Assembly: GCF_000344685.1 (NCBI RefSeq)
Contig: NW_006920419.1
Coordinates: 1,331,934 to 1,395,933, forward strand
DNA length: 64,000 nucleotides
Reading direction: 5' to 3'
From: Gloeophyllum trabeum ATCC 11539
Taxonomy: Eukaryota; Basidiomycota; Agaricomycetes; Gloeophyllales; Gloeophyllaceae
Shown piece after piece: positions 50,292-62,461 of this stretch (position 1 is its first letter; each line of letters begins with the position of its first letter). The notes under the pieces are model-generated. The model had not been told where the DNA came from. It saw only the letters and a program-made list of their open reading frames with translations, and did no database searches. The position numbers were made by a program, and so were the translations under genes.

Positions 50292-51974
50292 TCATGCGTC
50301 CAAGACTTTCTCGACAACATCTGCTGTTTTCCCTGGCTCCGACTCTTCTTCACTCTGACGGGCCGCATCGCGCCCTTCGTCTCGTAGACGAATAGACTTC
50401 AAAACGACCTCTCTTACGCTATTCGAGTCAGCGAAGAGATAATCAATGCTCTCAAGTGTCCGGCCGGCTGTTTCGGGGAACCAATACCAAGAGATGAAGA
50501 TGTTGGCGAAGTTGAAGACCGCAAAAATGATGTACGTCCTCCAGCCTATATTGGATATCGCAGGAGGAGTAATCTCGACCACCAGAAACGTGGTAATCCA
50601 TTGGAACACGACCGACAGCGCCCCACCACGCTGCCTGGTTCGAACGGGCAGGATCCTGTGAAAGGTGCAGAGGTTTGCACGTCAGCGAGTGTAGAGGGCA
50701 GGGATTTGGGTGGCTCACTCGCTAGGATAGCACCACATATTGGACATCCACGAGACGGTGAAGAATCCCTGGTATATGTAAAGCATCACGACCGCGCCTA
50801 TGCCATTGTTCCGCCCACCCAATTTGATCAAAATAGCTGAGATGAGCATACAACTTCCCAACCCGAAGCCTCCGAAGATGAAGAGTCGTCTCCGCCCAAC
50901 CTTGTCAAGTAATACCCACGGAAGGAAGGACATGACGAGGAAGAAGAACTGCATCCCACCGGATATCCGGATATCAATAACGAATCGTGGCGCGTCGAAC
51001 CGATCGAGTTCTGGATGACATATGGAGCGTAGTACACAATCATGTTGGTGCCGGTCAGTTGCTGGATGGACTGGACAGTGCACGCAATCATGGTTCGCTG
51101 CCAGCACATAATGCCTCCGTGGGAGAAGACATCTTTCCAAGATCCCGTCGCCGCCGCTTCCAGAGCGACGGCGTTCTGTATGTCCTGGAACTCGGCAGAA
51201 ACGAGCTGGGAGGTGGGAAGAGCGTTGCGCAGAGAGCTGAGGACTTGTAGGGCTTCCTCTGAGCGTCCATGAGCGGAAAGCCATCGCGGCGACTCTGACG
51301 ATAGAGAAGTCAGAGTTGCGCCATTCAGGACGATAGGAAGGCACTATACCAGGAAGAACGTTGCACATTGCAATCAATCCCAGCGCAAATACTATTTGAA
51401 AGGCGATGGGAAACCTCCATTGAATGGAACTCGGTCTTAGCGACATCCCGTAGTCAATCCAGTACGCTATCACAATGCCTACGATCAACGTTGACAGTTG
51501 TACCGCGATCATACGGCCACGCGAATGGGCAACTGTTGTCTCGGCCTGGTAGATCGGGACTGCACTTGTGATGAAGCCCATGCCGACGCCCGTGACCACC
51601 CTGCCAACAATCATCTGAACGCGACCATAGCTGGTGGCTTGCACTATGGTACCCAGAATCAACACGGTCGATCCTGCAGAGCAAATGGTCTTCCTGCCAA
51701 ACTTCTCGCCCCAGCACGCACAAACCAGGGCGCCCAGGAGACATCCCAGCTCATACACGGCGACTATAAACCCGAGCAGTGTGGAGTTGGGGTTAGACAA
51801 CTGAGCGAGAAACGTTGGGTCTGTGGTAAGACCCGAGAAGACTCCATTATCGTAGCCAAAGAGGAGGAAACCGAGAGAGCATGCGAAGGTGATTGCATAT
51901 ACCAGTGGTCTTCCGCGCAATCCCAGGTACGCCTCGACGGGCGGATTTGGCATAGCAGCAATGGTGCCGACCAT
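50292..51974 (-). CDS. MFS sugar transporter with apparent frameshift
   Basis: A 12-helix hexose-type transporter. Features: FLLFGYDNGVFSGL in helix 1, GEKFGRKTICSAGS, GRVVTGVGMGFITSAVPIYQ, LPESPRWLSAHGRSEEALQV (after an intron), IQQLTGTNMIVYYAPYVIQ, LLDKVGRRRLFIFGG, YPSE-ILPVRTRQRGGALSVV across an intron, and WYWFPETAGRTLESIDYLFA. Between SGYPVG and MQFFFLVMSF the frame changes by one base at a GGG run (about 50955-50957); a fourth G would restore it. This is a real recent lesion or a homopolymer error. No intron with sound splice sites explains it. The start MVGTIAAMP could also be the Met seven codons later. Confidence 0.75.
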
Positions 51975-52594
51975 AGCCGCTGTACGTTTATCAAGGAGAC
52001 AGAGTCAAGGTTGCACGTAGCCTCCAAGAAACTTTGGGGTTTTAAATGACCCACCCAAATAAACGCGTTATATTGTACCAGTGATAGAACGCTAAACAGT
52101 ACGGACGGGATACCAAGTAATTCCGAGCGTAGCTAAGAATAAACCTGGCATCCCTATCAGGCCTGGCTAGCGGCACTCACTTGACCAAGACGCGGTCAGG
52201 TGGGCTGATTTCAGCGGCACTAGACGGTGGAAAGTCGGGAGTTGTCGATCGCCTCAGGATGTCCCCAAACAATGTTTCGCCATATGCATGTCAGCGGAGG
52301 CACAAGAACGGCGTAGACCTCTTACATAACTGGAGGTGCTTCTTTCGAATTCGACGGGACCTACTGAATGACAGTCTTCATGATACGTACTCCCTGAGAA
52401 GTATATATAAGCCTATATCGAAGAATATGACGGGAGATGGAAAGAGGACAGAAAATCCACATAGCGGCGTGACGGATAACGTTACGGTATGGGCACGTGA
52501 TGCGTACGCGTCGTACACGGCTCTTAGTGCACTTGACTCTCAGTCTCGCGAAACAACGCATCCGAGTTGACAAGCTAAGTATTGCCGACAATAC
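51975..52594. other. Intergenic spacer
   Basis: About 620 bases between the transporter promoter and the 3' end of the BTB gene. No gene was recognised. Confidence 0.4.
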
Positions 52595-53759
52595 CTAGGA
52601 GTCTCTAGAATCCTCTTCCTGTAAACACTCCTTTAGTTCCTCTCGTACAGTTGTCCAGTCCGAAAACCCGAAATGCGAAGGTAGCTTCTCCCAGATTTGT
52701 TCTCTGATGTGTTCGAGATTCGCGATGAATGCAGCGTCACAGGCCGCGCACATTTCTAGCCCAGTCTGTGGCCACAATGTTTGGAGGGGATTGCACCATT
52801 CAGTACCAAACGCCATCTTCCATACATCTTCTCGCGCTAGCCACTTCAGCCTCGCTGCATGGCACATCTCATGTTTCGGGCCTTCGAACCATGCAAAGAA
52901 ATCCAACTGATCTGGGGTAAGACACCTTCTGGAAAATACCTCTGATCTCCAAGCAGTGACGAGCTTTTGACGGCCAAGAAGGCAACATCGCCGATCGTAG
53001 CTCGATAGACCGAGTATGGACTTCGCGGGATCCGCCTTCGCCTTGAGAATATGCCCCGTACCCATCTCGCAGCATGTATACATAGCAGATGGTATCAGCG
53101 CGCGGACATGCGTCTCTCGTGCGAGCCCAACGACTGCAGCTGCTTGCTCGATGAAGCCGCTGTAGAGGTCGGAACGTCTGTTCCGAGCATCCCATCCGTC
53201 CAAGGTGGTTGGATAGATGAGGGCTAGTTGGCGAATGGCTCGCTGGCGATAACTTGGGACGTCGTACTTAGTGCTGAGCCTCAGTACGGCGGCGACCACC
53301 TCGAAGTCGCTCTTGCAGCGTTTGTCATAGTATCTAACGCAAAATTCAGATCGCTGGATGTTCATCGGACACAATCGCGTACCCTGCAATGAAAATGGTC
53401 TTGAAGAAGTGCTCGACTTCCTTGGCTGTATCATGTAGCTCGACCTCGGGCACGATGTTTACAGTCGCGGGCTGCGGGAACGAAAACATATCTCGGAAGA
53501 CTGACGAGTTCGCCGATAAGACGCCGCGATGGACCCGGAAGAACGTGCGCTGTGCTTGGAAAATCACATTGCCGTCCTCAAACCAGAGCTCTTGACAACG
53601 CCCGTAGGTGGGCTTCTCTCTAGGTCTTCCTTGCGATGTGCTGGGAGTGGGTTTGTAAGAGCCGATCGGAGATGACATGGTGCTCGTAGCGCTAGGTTTT
53701 ATGTCAGCGACGACCGTCAAGCGAGACCCTTCGAGGCTAAGTTGCGTAGGGGTGAACAT
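52595..53759 (-). CDS. BTB/POZ domain protein
   Basis: A protein of about 380 residues of the BTB/POZ type common in mushroom genomes. The BTB core reads ELWFEDGNVIFQAQRTFFRV, HRGVLSANSSVFRDMFSFPQ, VEHFFKTIF, then AAVLRLSTKYDVPSYRQRAI. The C-terminal half has several cysteines (CNPLQTLWPQTGLEMCAACD). BTB domains dimerise and may act as adaptors for Cul3 ubiquitin ligases. The join near 53380-53440 is unsettled: reading frames on either side differ by one base and the only GT-AG option is about 29 bases, short for an intron, so a frameshift is possible. The start may be the Met at 53759 or MSSPIGSYK at about 53678. Confidence 0.65.
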
Positions 53760-54313
53760 GACATATTCAGGGGTGCTAATGAGGGGGAGGGCTCACTCAA
53801 ATCGGCTTACTTTGAATCATCAATTGCGCTCAAGGCCGTCCGGATCTGCGACATGAGGCTTCCGCGCGAAGTTTAGCACTGCCAGTGCATTCTGGTGGCG
53901 ATCACAGCCCGCAGTTATATAGACTAATAAGATATCCCCTTGTTTGTACTCCGAATGGTATCTGCAGCCTACAGTGGACATTCTATGGAAGCCAATGCCA
54001 TCATGCACAAGATGTCCAAGCGTACGACAAGAAATTCCCGTTTAACCACGGAAATAATCCAAGTATATATATGTAGTATTGAGTCCCGAAGTTCCGCAGT
54101 ACGTATATTCTACGGAGTACGCGCGAGACATACTTCTGCCTTATAAACGTTAGGACTACACTTCAAGTTCCTGAAATTATGCCACCCATCCATCATGAAA
54201 ACCCAGGTATTCAGTAGCCCCTGTAAGGAATAAGGAATGAGAATGTAAGTCATGAGACTTTATAGATCTTGGTATTCAGCCATGCAAATGCAATGCAGGG
54301 CGGGTAAATGAGG
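53760..54313. other. Intergenic spacer
   Basis: A short minus-strand stretch (53820-53900) reads ALAVLNFARKPH, loosely like the LAVLNSRK end of the DUF6534-like genes to the right, so a 3' remnant of a third copy is possible. Otherwise nothing was seen. Confidence 0.3.
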
Positions 54314-56146
54314 TTATGTAGACCCATACACCTTGGCGGGCGTACATCCATGACCACGCTTCCGGCCATTGAGACTGGGTGCGGCCATAAGGAAGTGCAA
54401 ATCCGACCAGGATGAGTTACTCACATTGCGAGCATCGAGTTAACGTAGACTGAAAGAATAGGAACAGTAGGTCATGAACTTCGAGACGCTCAGGGATGGA
54501 GGAACAGGCGTACATTTTGAATGTGTGACGTAGATTCCGATGTACCACATCTCCAGCGGAAAAGAAACATACTGATATCCCGGAGAGGGGAAGGATGAGG
54601 AGAGTGCAAGACCTCCGAGATAACACTAAACTCACCAATACAAAGTATGCGCAGGTGACGATACTAGGATAGACCTATCGTTCGTATTTCATATCTTTTT
54701 CTTCGCCGACACGGCACGCACCTTGTCAGCAACCCCGTCGTTATCGTCCAATTCATCAGAGACGACACCAACGATCTTATAAGGAGGCAGCAGCCCCATT
54801 CACACATGGTGTCAATCCCAGACGCACCCGAACTCACCTCGTCGGACGTAATCCGCGGCCTTTATGTTTGTAGAAAAAATAGCACATCGTGCACGCGATG
54901 ATGACATCGTTCGCGGCATGGGCTAGTGCGAATATGTAGGGTTCCCACTAGGTTCGGAAGGGGTTGTGGATAATGAAGGAGTGGGAGGGACGATAGAGGG
55001 GAGAAGTACCTGATTGACGCTTGAGAAGCGAAATTCGGGATAACGGTAGCTATAAGCGCGGTCAGCATTTCAGTCTTGTAGAGAGATTATTACGACTTTC
55101 GGCGTACCATTTAGCTACGTAGGCTGTATGGATGGGACAGAGTTGATTAACATGCTCGGGTGGCTTTGTACAGTGTAAAGAGCGTGTACTCGCCCATGGA
55201 AAACGCTATTCAGGGGCGATTAGATTCACTAACATATGTTTGAAGACATGCGGCAGACAACAGCTTACCAAAGGCCAAACACGGTAGGATCCCCTGACTA
55301 TAGGCTCAGATGACACGAATATGTAGATGTATGTCTTGAGTGCTCACGAGGATCAAGGCGAGCCTACTCTGCCCGACTTAAGGCACAACAGGCATCAGTA
55401 CCTCGTAGTTAACAGATTGTACGACAGAGTACGTACGCTTGGACATCCTCAGGATGAAAAAGCTGGACGGTCACGGTGAGAGAGCGCCCCTAACTCCTGA
55501 CAGCCACCCTTACCACTCGACTATCGCGGTGCTCAGTTCCTAACACTTCTCGTGAATCGAATGATGGCCGATGACGATCGACATACATACTGAGGGGATG
55601 ATTTGAGCCTTCTCGGGGCGTCCTGGTCATCAGGAACATCCTAATCTCGACTGGTGAGGAACGGGCCATACCACAATGCTCCTGCTGTCTTTAGAAAACC
55701 GGGAGCGCTGTAGTAAGACTCACGGGACGCACCAGTTTGAAGACAAGCACGCGATCAGGTTGACATTACATCGAGTTACGAGGTAAAACCAGCCGGAGTG
55801 GAAAACGAAGGTCTGTTGCACTGTATCATTCTTCATGATAATGAGCCGAAGAAAGGGAGTTTGACCAGCTGACGCTGACCAGCCAAAGTAATGCTACCTG
55901 AAGTAGTCATTTTTATTTCAGTGACATAACAAGGCCATCGGGGAAGTGACAGACGTACCAATATTCTTAGGAACTGGGGATCGTCTGGATAAGCCCGAAA
56001 GTATGCGATGGTCTGCCCACAAGTGATCCCGTAGAGCCTGCTACGCGTTACGCCCTGAGTAAGTAAGTGATCGACAGCCGTACTTACGCCGTGGCGATGG
56101 TCAGGCCGTCGAAAAACGCGCCAAAAGTACTGTCAAGGCCCGACAT
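54314..56146 (-). CDS. DUF6534-like membrane protein, tandem copy 1
   Basis: An integral membrane protein split by about ten short introns. It starts MSGLDSTFGAFFDGLTIATA, then LYGITCGQTIAYFRAYPDDP, VALLW, TFVFHSGWFYLVTRCNVNLI. Near the end are SIVTCAYFVL, FPLEMWYIGIYVTHSK and VYVNSMLAMLNGRKRG. This order of hydrophobic segments and the terminal LYVNSxLAxLNxR motif match fungal DUF6534 proteins, probably 7-TM. Their function is unknown. The middle exons were only partly resolved, so intactness is likely but unproven. Its paralogue lies directly upstream at 57148-58973. Confidence 0.6.
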
Positions 56147-57147
56147 AGCAAGCAGTCGGGCAGAGCAATAGTGACAACAGGCGGGAACGTGTTTATATCG
56201 TGTTGTTGATGAGCTACGAACAGATTCGGAACGAGCATCAAAAGATGTATCATGATACATCACTCACATTGAAGATGGTAATCAGGTCACCATGAACATA
56301 TATCGGTGATAAGCGTCATATAAGCCTGGGGTAAACCAAGAAGTCTCATAGCCTTCAAGTTCGTCGGCCACGACCATAACGTTACATCAAAGCTTCAGAA
56401 CCCTTGGACTGAGATCTTGTTCCTAGGCTGGATTAGAAGAGAAGAGCTCGTGAGGGTAACCCATAATGAACAGACCATGCGTCCGATGGCCCAGGCGGAA
56501 CATTGACAAGGCCGGAGATAGAATGCTAACATGGTGTATAAATTTAGAGCGCCCGTGAGATGTGTCTACAGAGGTTGCCAAGGCAGTGTAACGACGAGAA
56601 ATTCCCTTCTTCGTGACCTCCAGTTTCCGCGAGGGCTTATTGGACGACTCGTGCAGAACACCGACGATTTGCTAGGACATAACATATCCTGTGGTACCAG
56701 GAAGACGATGCCCTGAGATGTGCCAGATCAAGACAATCTCCGACTATTCGACTAAGCTGAGAAGTTTAAGCTTGAGTATACACACAGAGCAACCTGCGTC
56801 ATAAAAATATTGCCGTGTCATAATGTTGTTTCCAAGGAATAGGGAGGACTTACCACCGTCTTGCATACTCGAAATGAGGGTAAGATCCAAACGCAATGCA
56901 TTCTGGTGGTGCACTGAAGGGTCTGCGCGTCGACTCGGACTCATGCGTTCGTAAGGCGTGCTATCAGTTACAACTCAGTACTCAGGAGTTAATCGGAATA
57001 TTGCGACAGACGCCCTGGGGAAACCCTTGTATATCGTCGGGGTCCTATAGATTATGGTATTGAACCATGAAATGTAGTTTTCAGCAGTCGGTCCACCACG
57101 GGGTATATACAGGTGAACGGAGCAGCAGGAAGATCGAGAAGACCAAG
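56147..57147. other. Spacer between the tandem membrane genes
   Basis: About 1 kb. Short frames (56531-56716 plus, 56744-56944 minus) have no domain. It includes the promoter of the downstream copy. Confidence 0.35.
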
Positions 57148-58973
57148 TCAGCCCGACCCATATACCTGTGTGATTGCGCGTCCCCTGAGACGCTTCCGGC
57201 TATTCAGACTGACATGCACTCGTAAGTGAGCGCAAGTCCGACCGGCACAACTTGATTCACTCACACTGCGAGCATTGAGTTGACGTAGACTACAGAAATA
57301 GGAGCAGCGAATGGTGAGTACTGGGTAAACGCAAGTAACCGGGAGAAGACATACATTTTGAATGTGTGATGTAGAGCCCGATGTACCACATATCGAGCGG
57401 GAACGCGATGTACTGGCTCAGGGGGGAAGGAGAAGAATGAGATCAGTACGATACATTCTGCGATGTCGCTGGAACTCACTAGAACGAAGTACGACCAGGT
57501 GACGATGCTAGGACGGAGCGATGGTTGGTACCTCTTATATCTTGTCCGTCGAGAAGCGGGTACGTACCTCGTTAGCAGCCCCGTCGTTATCGTCCAATGC
57601 ATCAGAGACGAAACCAACGACCTGATAAAGGGCGCAATGTTCCCATCAAAGGTGAAACTGGCCTCGGACGCACCTGGACTCACCTCGTCGGGAGGAACCC
57701 GCGATTTTTATGTTTCCATAGGAAATAACACATCGTGATGGCAATAACGATATCGTTGGCAGCGTGTGCTAGTGCAAATACGTAGACCACCCACTATTCT
57801 CAGGAGAGCGTAAGTAATCATTGCGTGAACAGTAGGGAAGACTTGCCTGGTCCTGAGTGGCGAAGCGGAATTCGGGGAGGCGGAAGCTGCAGTGGTGATG
57901 ATGATGAACATCTACCTGCCTTTGGATGAAAGATCTACGCGTACCATTTAGCCACGTAAGCTGTGCAGATCAGCGGGTATGGTCAGTGATTTCGGTTTAT
58001 CATGCAGAATGGCCGGGGGGATACTTGCCCATGCAAAATGCTGAGCGACTCGGTCAGTTTCTGTGTCACATCTGAAATGAGATGCCCGAAATATGGACTT
58101 ACCGAAGGCGACGCATGGTAGTATTCCCTGAGGGGGTGTTCAGCACGGATATGTAACGCAGGGCGTTGGGTATGTCATACCAGAATTAACGCAAATTTAC
58201 TCTGGCCAACTGAGGGTGGTCTATAGATTCAATAATCCGACATGGGGAAAGTAAAATTCTCTACGCACGCTTGTATATCCTAAGGATAAAGAAGCTGGGG
58301 CCAAGGTAAGCGGGGAACGGTGAATGGTGATCACATAACTTTACAATTCAACGATGGCGGTGCTTAGTTCCTATTCCCCACCGTCGATCAATAGAATCCG
58401 GCGAGGATTGAAGGACATACTGAGGGGACGATTTGGGCCTTCCAGGACCGTCCTCCTCATCAGCACAGGGCGAGACGCCACGCAATAAGGGCTCGGACGT
58501 ACTACTATGCTCCTGGAAACGCTCAATAACACGAGCTTCGCGCCAGAAAGACGTCACGCACCAGTTCGAAGACGTGCATGCTATGAGGTTACACCCGCAT
58601 TTGGTCACGAGGTAGTACCACCCAGCGTGGAAGACAAAGATCTGTTGGAGCGTATCGTTCTTCGCGAGCGTCAGTCGAAGTAGTTGACGAGTTGATTGAT
58701 GCATACCACCCAAAGCAATGCCACCTGCAGTACTGCATTTCGGTCACCTCGTACGACGATTAGATAATAGTGTACCTACCAGGACTTTGAGATACTCCAG
58801 ATCGTCTGGATAAGCCCGATAATACGCGATAGTCTGTCCGCAGGTAATTCCATAAAGCCTACGACGCGTCGATCTAAACAATAAGTTCTGATCGAGAACC
58901 ACGTTCGTACTTACGCTGTCGCGATAGTCATCCCATCAAACATGGCGCCGAATGTGTTGTCAAAAGCCGACAT
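57148..58973 (-). CDS. DUF6534-like membrane protein, tandem copy 2
   Basis: Paralogue of 54314-56146 with the same exon plan. It starts MSAFDNTFGAMFDGMTIATA, LYGITCGQTIAYYRAYPDDL, VALLWV, IFVFHAGWYYLVTKCGCNLI. Later exons: CFFILRIYK, GILPCVAF, SIVTWSYFVL, QYIAFPLDMWYIGLYITHSK, and the C-terminus VYVNSMLAVLNSRKRLRGRA. Both copies keep the same splice positions although the nucleotide sequence has diverged clearly, so the duplication is older than the 10 kb block duplication. Function unknown. Confidence 0.62.
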
Positions 58974-59434
58974 AGTGACGGTCGAGAAAGCAGAATGGGC
59001 GAGAAGGCGGGAGGGTGCTTATAAAACGTCGTCGACCAGGTACGAACAGACTTCGAGACGCGCTCCATATAGGGAGTATCAGTTATTGCTCGCACGCACT
59101 GAAGATAGTAGTAGATTTTCGAGAAGTTTGAGGGTTAAAGTATAGGCCTTAACAACGAGTCTATTACGGCTGGGCCCCCACATTGCGGCCGGCTGCAGTG
59201 ACCGAGGTAACCAGGATTACCTCGTCGATCAGGAGGCGCCCATAGAAAAAGGGTCCGTCTGGGTCCGTGAGCCTCAACCACACCGCGGAGTTCGTGGCCT
59301 TCCACGATCCTGTCCGATGTAAGCTTCAACCCTTAGGTCTTAGGACTGATGTACTGGAACGAGCCGTAAGTTCCTGGCCTGAACCAGGACATAGGGAAGC
59401 TGGATGGCAGTGGATAGCTTATGTGTCCCTTTCC
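58974..59434. other. Intergenic spacer
   Basis: A stretch VSLNHTAEFVAFHDPV is readable on the plus strand near 59262-59310 and could be an exon of the broken gene that follows; otherwise nothing was recognised. Confidence 0.3.
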
Positions 59435-59714
59435 ATGAGCAACACCAAGCCCAAGACTGCCCAAGACTGCCCCTATCCGTCAGTTCATTGATGCATATCT
59501 GAAGAAGATCGGGGGACTTTCGAAAAAGAAAGCCGATGGCGCACAAAAGCTTGGAGCGCCGGCGAGACTGCTGATGTTCGCGGGCGCTGGGATTATTGCA
59601 AGCGGCACGAAGCGTCAAGGGATTGTCATGAAATATCGCATCCCATGGTACCAGGAAGGTGGGACCGTGAGATGCGCCACATCGAAACAAAAGTCTGGCT
59701 ATTTGACATACTAG
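59435..59714 (+). pseudogene. Frameshifted unidentified reading frame
   Basis: ATG at 59435 gives MSNTKPKTA, then a perfect tandem repeat of ccaagactgc (59451-59460 and 59461-59470) shifts the frame. Dropping one repeat unit by eye would connect to APIRQFIDAYLKKIGGLSKK and onward (KLGAPARLLMFAGAGIIASG) to a TAG at 59712-59714. The Lys-rich helix plus hydrophobic Gly/Ala segment looks coding, but the family was not recognised. Confidence 0.35.
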
Positions 59715-60047
59715 TGCTGCAAAGCTTGACCTGGAGACACAGGGCCGAAAGACTGCGCAGCAGTAACAATGGAGTTCAGAGTTGTCCCCATGAGCGAATA
59801 GGTTTCCGTCCAAATAAAAAGACTTAAACAAGACCGACGAGCGACGGTCCTTCCTAATAGTGTCTGTGACAAGAAGCCCCGACATAAGTCACGAGACACG
59901 TTGTTTGCGCGTTATTTGGTCGTGCATTGGGCAGCCCCTATACTCAGAGTACTGCATCCTCTGAATCTGTTGCCGCTAACGCAGTGGCTTAGCAAAATCC
60001 CCGCTCTAGCTTTCGAAATACCCGCTTACTCTACCCAGCGTCGGTCT

Positions 60048-62461
60048 ATGGACATCATCGAAATTAGCTCGTCCCCGGAGCCCGTGCCCAAACTGCGGCG
60101 GAAGCTGCGCGCCGCTGCGGCATCGGAAATTATCGAAATATCGGACTCGGATACTGAAGGATCGAAGCAGCGACCCGTAAAGAAACAGAAAGCCAAGGCG
60201 GCGCCTGAAGCAGGACCTTCGCGTCCGCGGCGAGCGCACAGCTCCCAGCCAAAGGCAGGCCCGTCCGAGCCCAAGGCGAAGAAAGGCAAGGGCCGAGCCG
60301 TGGATCCTCGACCTTTGCCGCTGTTCTTGCCTGAAGACGATGAGACCGCGCCTGATGACCCGGGAGCGTCCCAACACATTGATCCCCCGCCCTCCCGTTC
60401 GCCCAGTCCCCGACCGGCAGGTTCCCCGGCGCCACGAGCGGAAACGCCGGCACCTGTACCTTCCTGTCTCTCGCAAGTCCTTGAGATTATTCCGGACGTC
60501 GAACCTGCACATGTGGTGTCGCTCATTGAACCACTGCTGGAAGTCCGGAACGCGAAGGGAGAAGAGAGGAACAATGAGGTGATTGTCCAAGCAGTCCTTC
60601 ATAACCTATTCGAAAGAGGGGACTACCCAAAGGTTGATCGGAAGGGTAAGGGAAGAGATATGAGTGGAAGTGGCAGTGGCAAGAGGGGCGCTGCGGCGGA
60701 TGTGGATGAGGGGGACGAGCCTGCGAAGAAGAAGGCCAAGCTCGACTCCGGGTGGTCTTTTGAGGATCTTGACGGAAGCGAGGGCGAGATCGACTGCGGG
60801 TGCTGCTTCACGCCGTATCCTTTCGTAAGCTCCATCATCTGCCTGATCTTTCCCTGCCAATACATATCGTGGTGCCACTGCACCCTACAGAACAAGCTCA
60901 TACAGTGCCCGGAGGCTCATTTATTCTGCACGGATTGCATGACGAACTACGTATCAAATCTGCTTGGCATGCAGGATCCCAACATCAAGTGTATGGACCA
61001 GAGTGGGTGTAAGGAACACTTCACTGAAGGGGAGCTGCGCCGGTGCGTCGTTTATTCCACCCTGCTCGCCCGCTTGCCACTTAACATGCGCCCTCGAATC
61101 AGGTTCATGTCTCCGAAACTCCTTGAACTGTACGAGAAGGTACGGATGCGTAGGGAGATCGAGAGCGCCCAGCTCGAGGGTCTGGAGGAGTGTCCGTACT
61201 GCGAGTATAAGGTTGTGGCAGGTCTATTCGGCGAGAACCTAACGCTGACGCTTGGTCACCAGGTTGTGATCGAAAGCGCCGAAGAGAAGCTGTTTAGGTG
61301 CGAGAATAAGGAGTGCGGCGCGGTGACTTGTAGGTTCTGTAAGAAGGACGTGAGTTGTTGCGTCTGATATTTGCAATTGGTCCGCCATACTAATGTTACC
61401 CCTCTGTCGCAGGATCATTTACCGAAAAGCTGCAAAGGTGCGAGGCCCTCGCCCGTCAAGGTGACGTCGTACTGATCCTCCCCATAGAAGTTGAAGACGA
61501 CAAGAAGATCGACGCGAGGCATGCCGTGGAGGAGGCCATGAGTAGGTGATTTGAAACTCTTGAGTTAACTGCCGCTCATGGTATCTGCAGCGAAAGCTCT
61601 GATGAGGAATTGCCCAAAGTGTCAGAAAGGTGAACGCAGTAGCTCATATAAGGCTCGAGGCCTTGCTCATTTCGTGTTCCTTCCCCTGCTTAGCCTTCAT
61701 AAAGGAGTATGGCGTACGTGCTTATAGTCAGTTCTAGTGAGTTGCGCGGGCTGACCGGTTGACCTGCGATTTCAGTGTAACAAGATGACGTGTCCCTATT
61801 GCCGTACACTGTCCTGCTATATCTGCCGGCAGATCATAACGGGATACGAGCACTTTGCCCACGTAAGTGGTCTCCTCAAATAATTCTCAATTATCATCCG
61901 TGCTTATCGCGGATCACACACTATGTAGCCGCCCCCTTACACTGGTCGTCAAGATTCCAATAAATGTGCGCTCTGGGACCCGGTCGAGAAGCGACACAGT
62001 GACGAGGTAAGCCGCCTTCTCTTCCCATCTGAAACACAAACCAGACCCCTTTCATCCTGTAGGTTGCAGAAGCGCGGAAGAAAGCCATCGAACAAACCAA
62101 GCTCGCCAATCCCGACGTCGACGAGAAAGACCTACAAGTCGACCTTCCCCCGCCCCCGCCTGCAGCCGCGGCCGCCGCACCAGCTGGCCTGCCAGTTTAC
62201 CACCATGTCCCGCTACCCGCTCGTATCCCTCCACCGCCACCTCTGCCCCGGGCTTTGTTGATGATGCAGCAAATGCGCCAGCAGCGTGGTGGTCCACATG
62301 TGCTCGCTCCTCCGCTCCATCCCCCCGCCGTGCAGCTGCGCGATGCGTTTGATCTTAGGTTCGGGGTGGGTGGGAGGGCCCCGGAGGTCGTCGTCAGGGC
62401 GCCGAACAGGAGGGCGCGGGCGCCACGACCTGCAGCGGCTCGCCCGAAGCGCGTGAGGTGA
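60048..62461 (+). CDS. RBR-type E3 ubiquitin ligase (TRIAD3/RNF216-like)
   Basis: The N-terminus has two SUMO-interaction-like motifs, MDIIEISSSPEP and EIIEISDSDTEG, then a long basic and Pro/Ser-rich region (KKAKLDSGWSFEDLDGSEGE just before the RING). The RBR module follows: RING1 CGCCFTP...CPEAHLFCTDCM, CMDQSGCKEHF, IBR CPYCEYKVV...CENKECGAVTCRFCKK then HLPKSCK, and RING2 CPKCQKAFIKEYGCNKMTCP then CRTLSCYICRQ with the catalytic cysteine region. The HLPKSC/HF order resembles RNF216/TRIAD3. A Pro/Ala-rich C-terminus (LPPPPPAAAAAAPAGL) follows. About eight introns are inferred. The start was set at MDIIEIS; the frame is open upstream without clear coding sense. Confidence 0.83.

Noticed and set aside
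60006..60602. 198-codon minus-strand frame
   Set aside because: Antisense shadow of the GC-rich N-terminal region of the RBR gene, with no domain.
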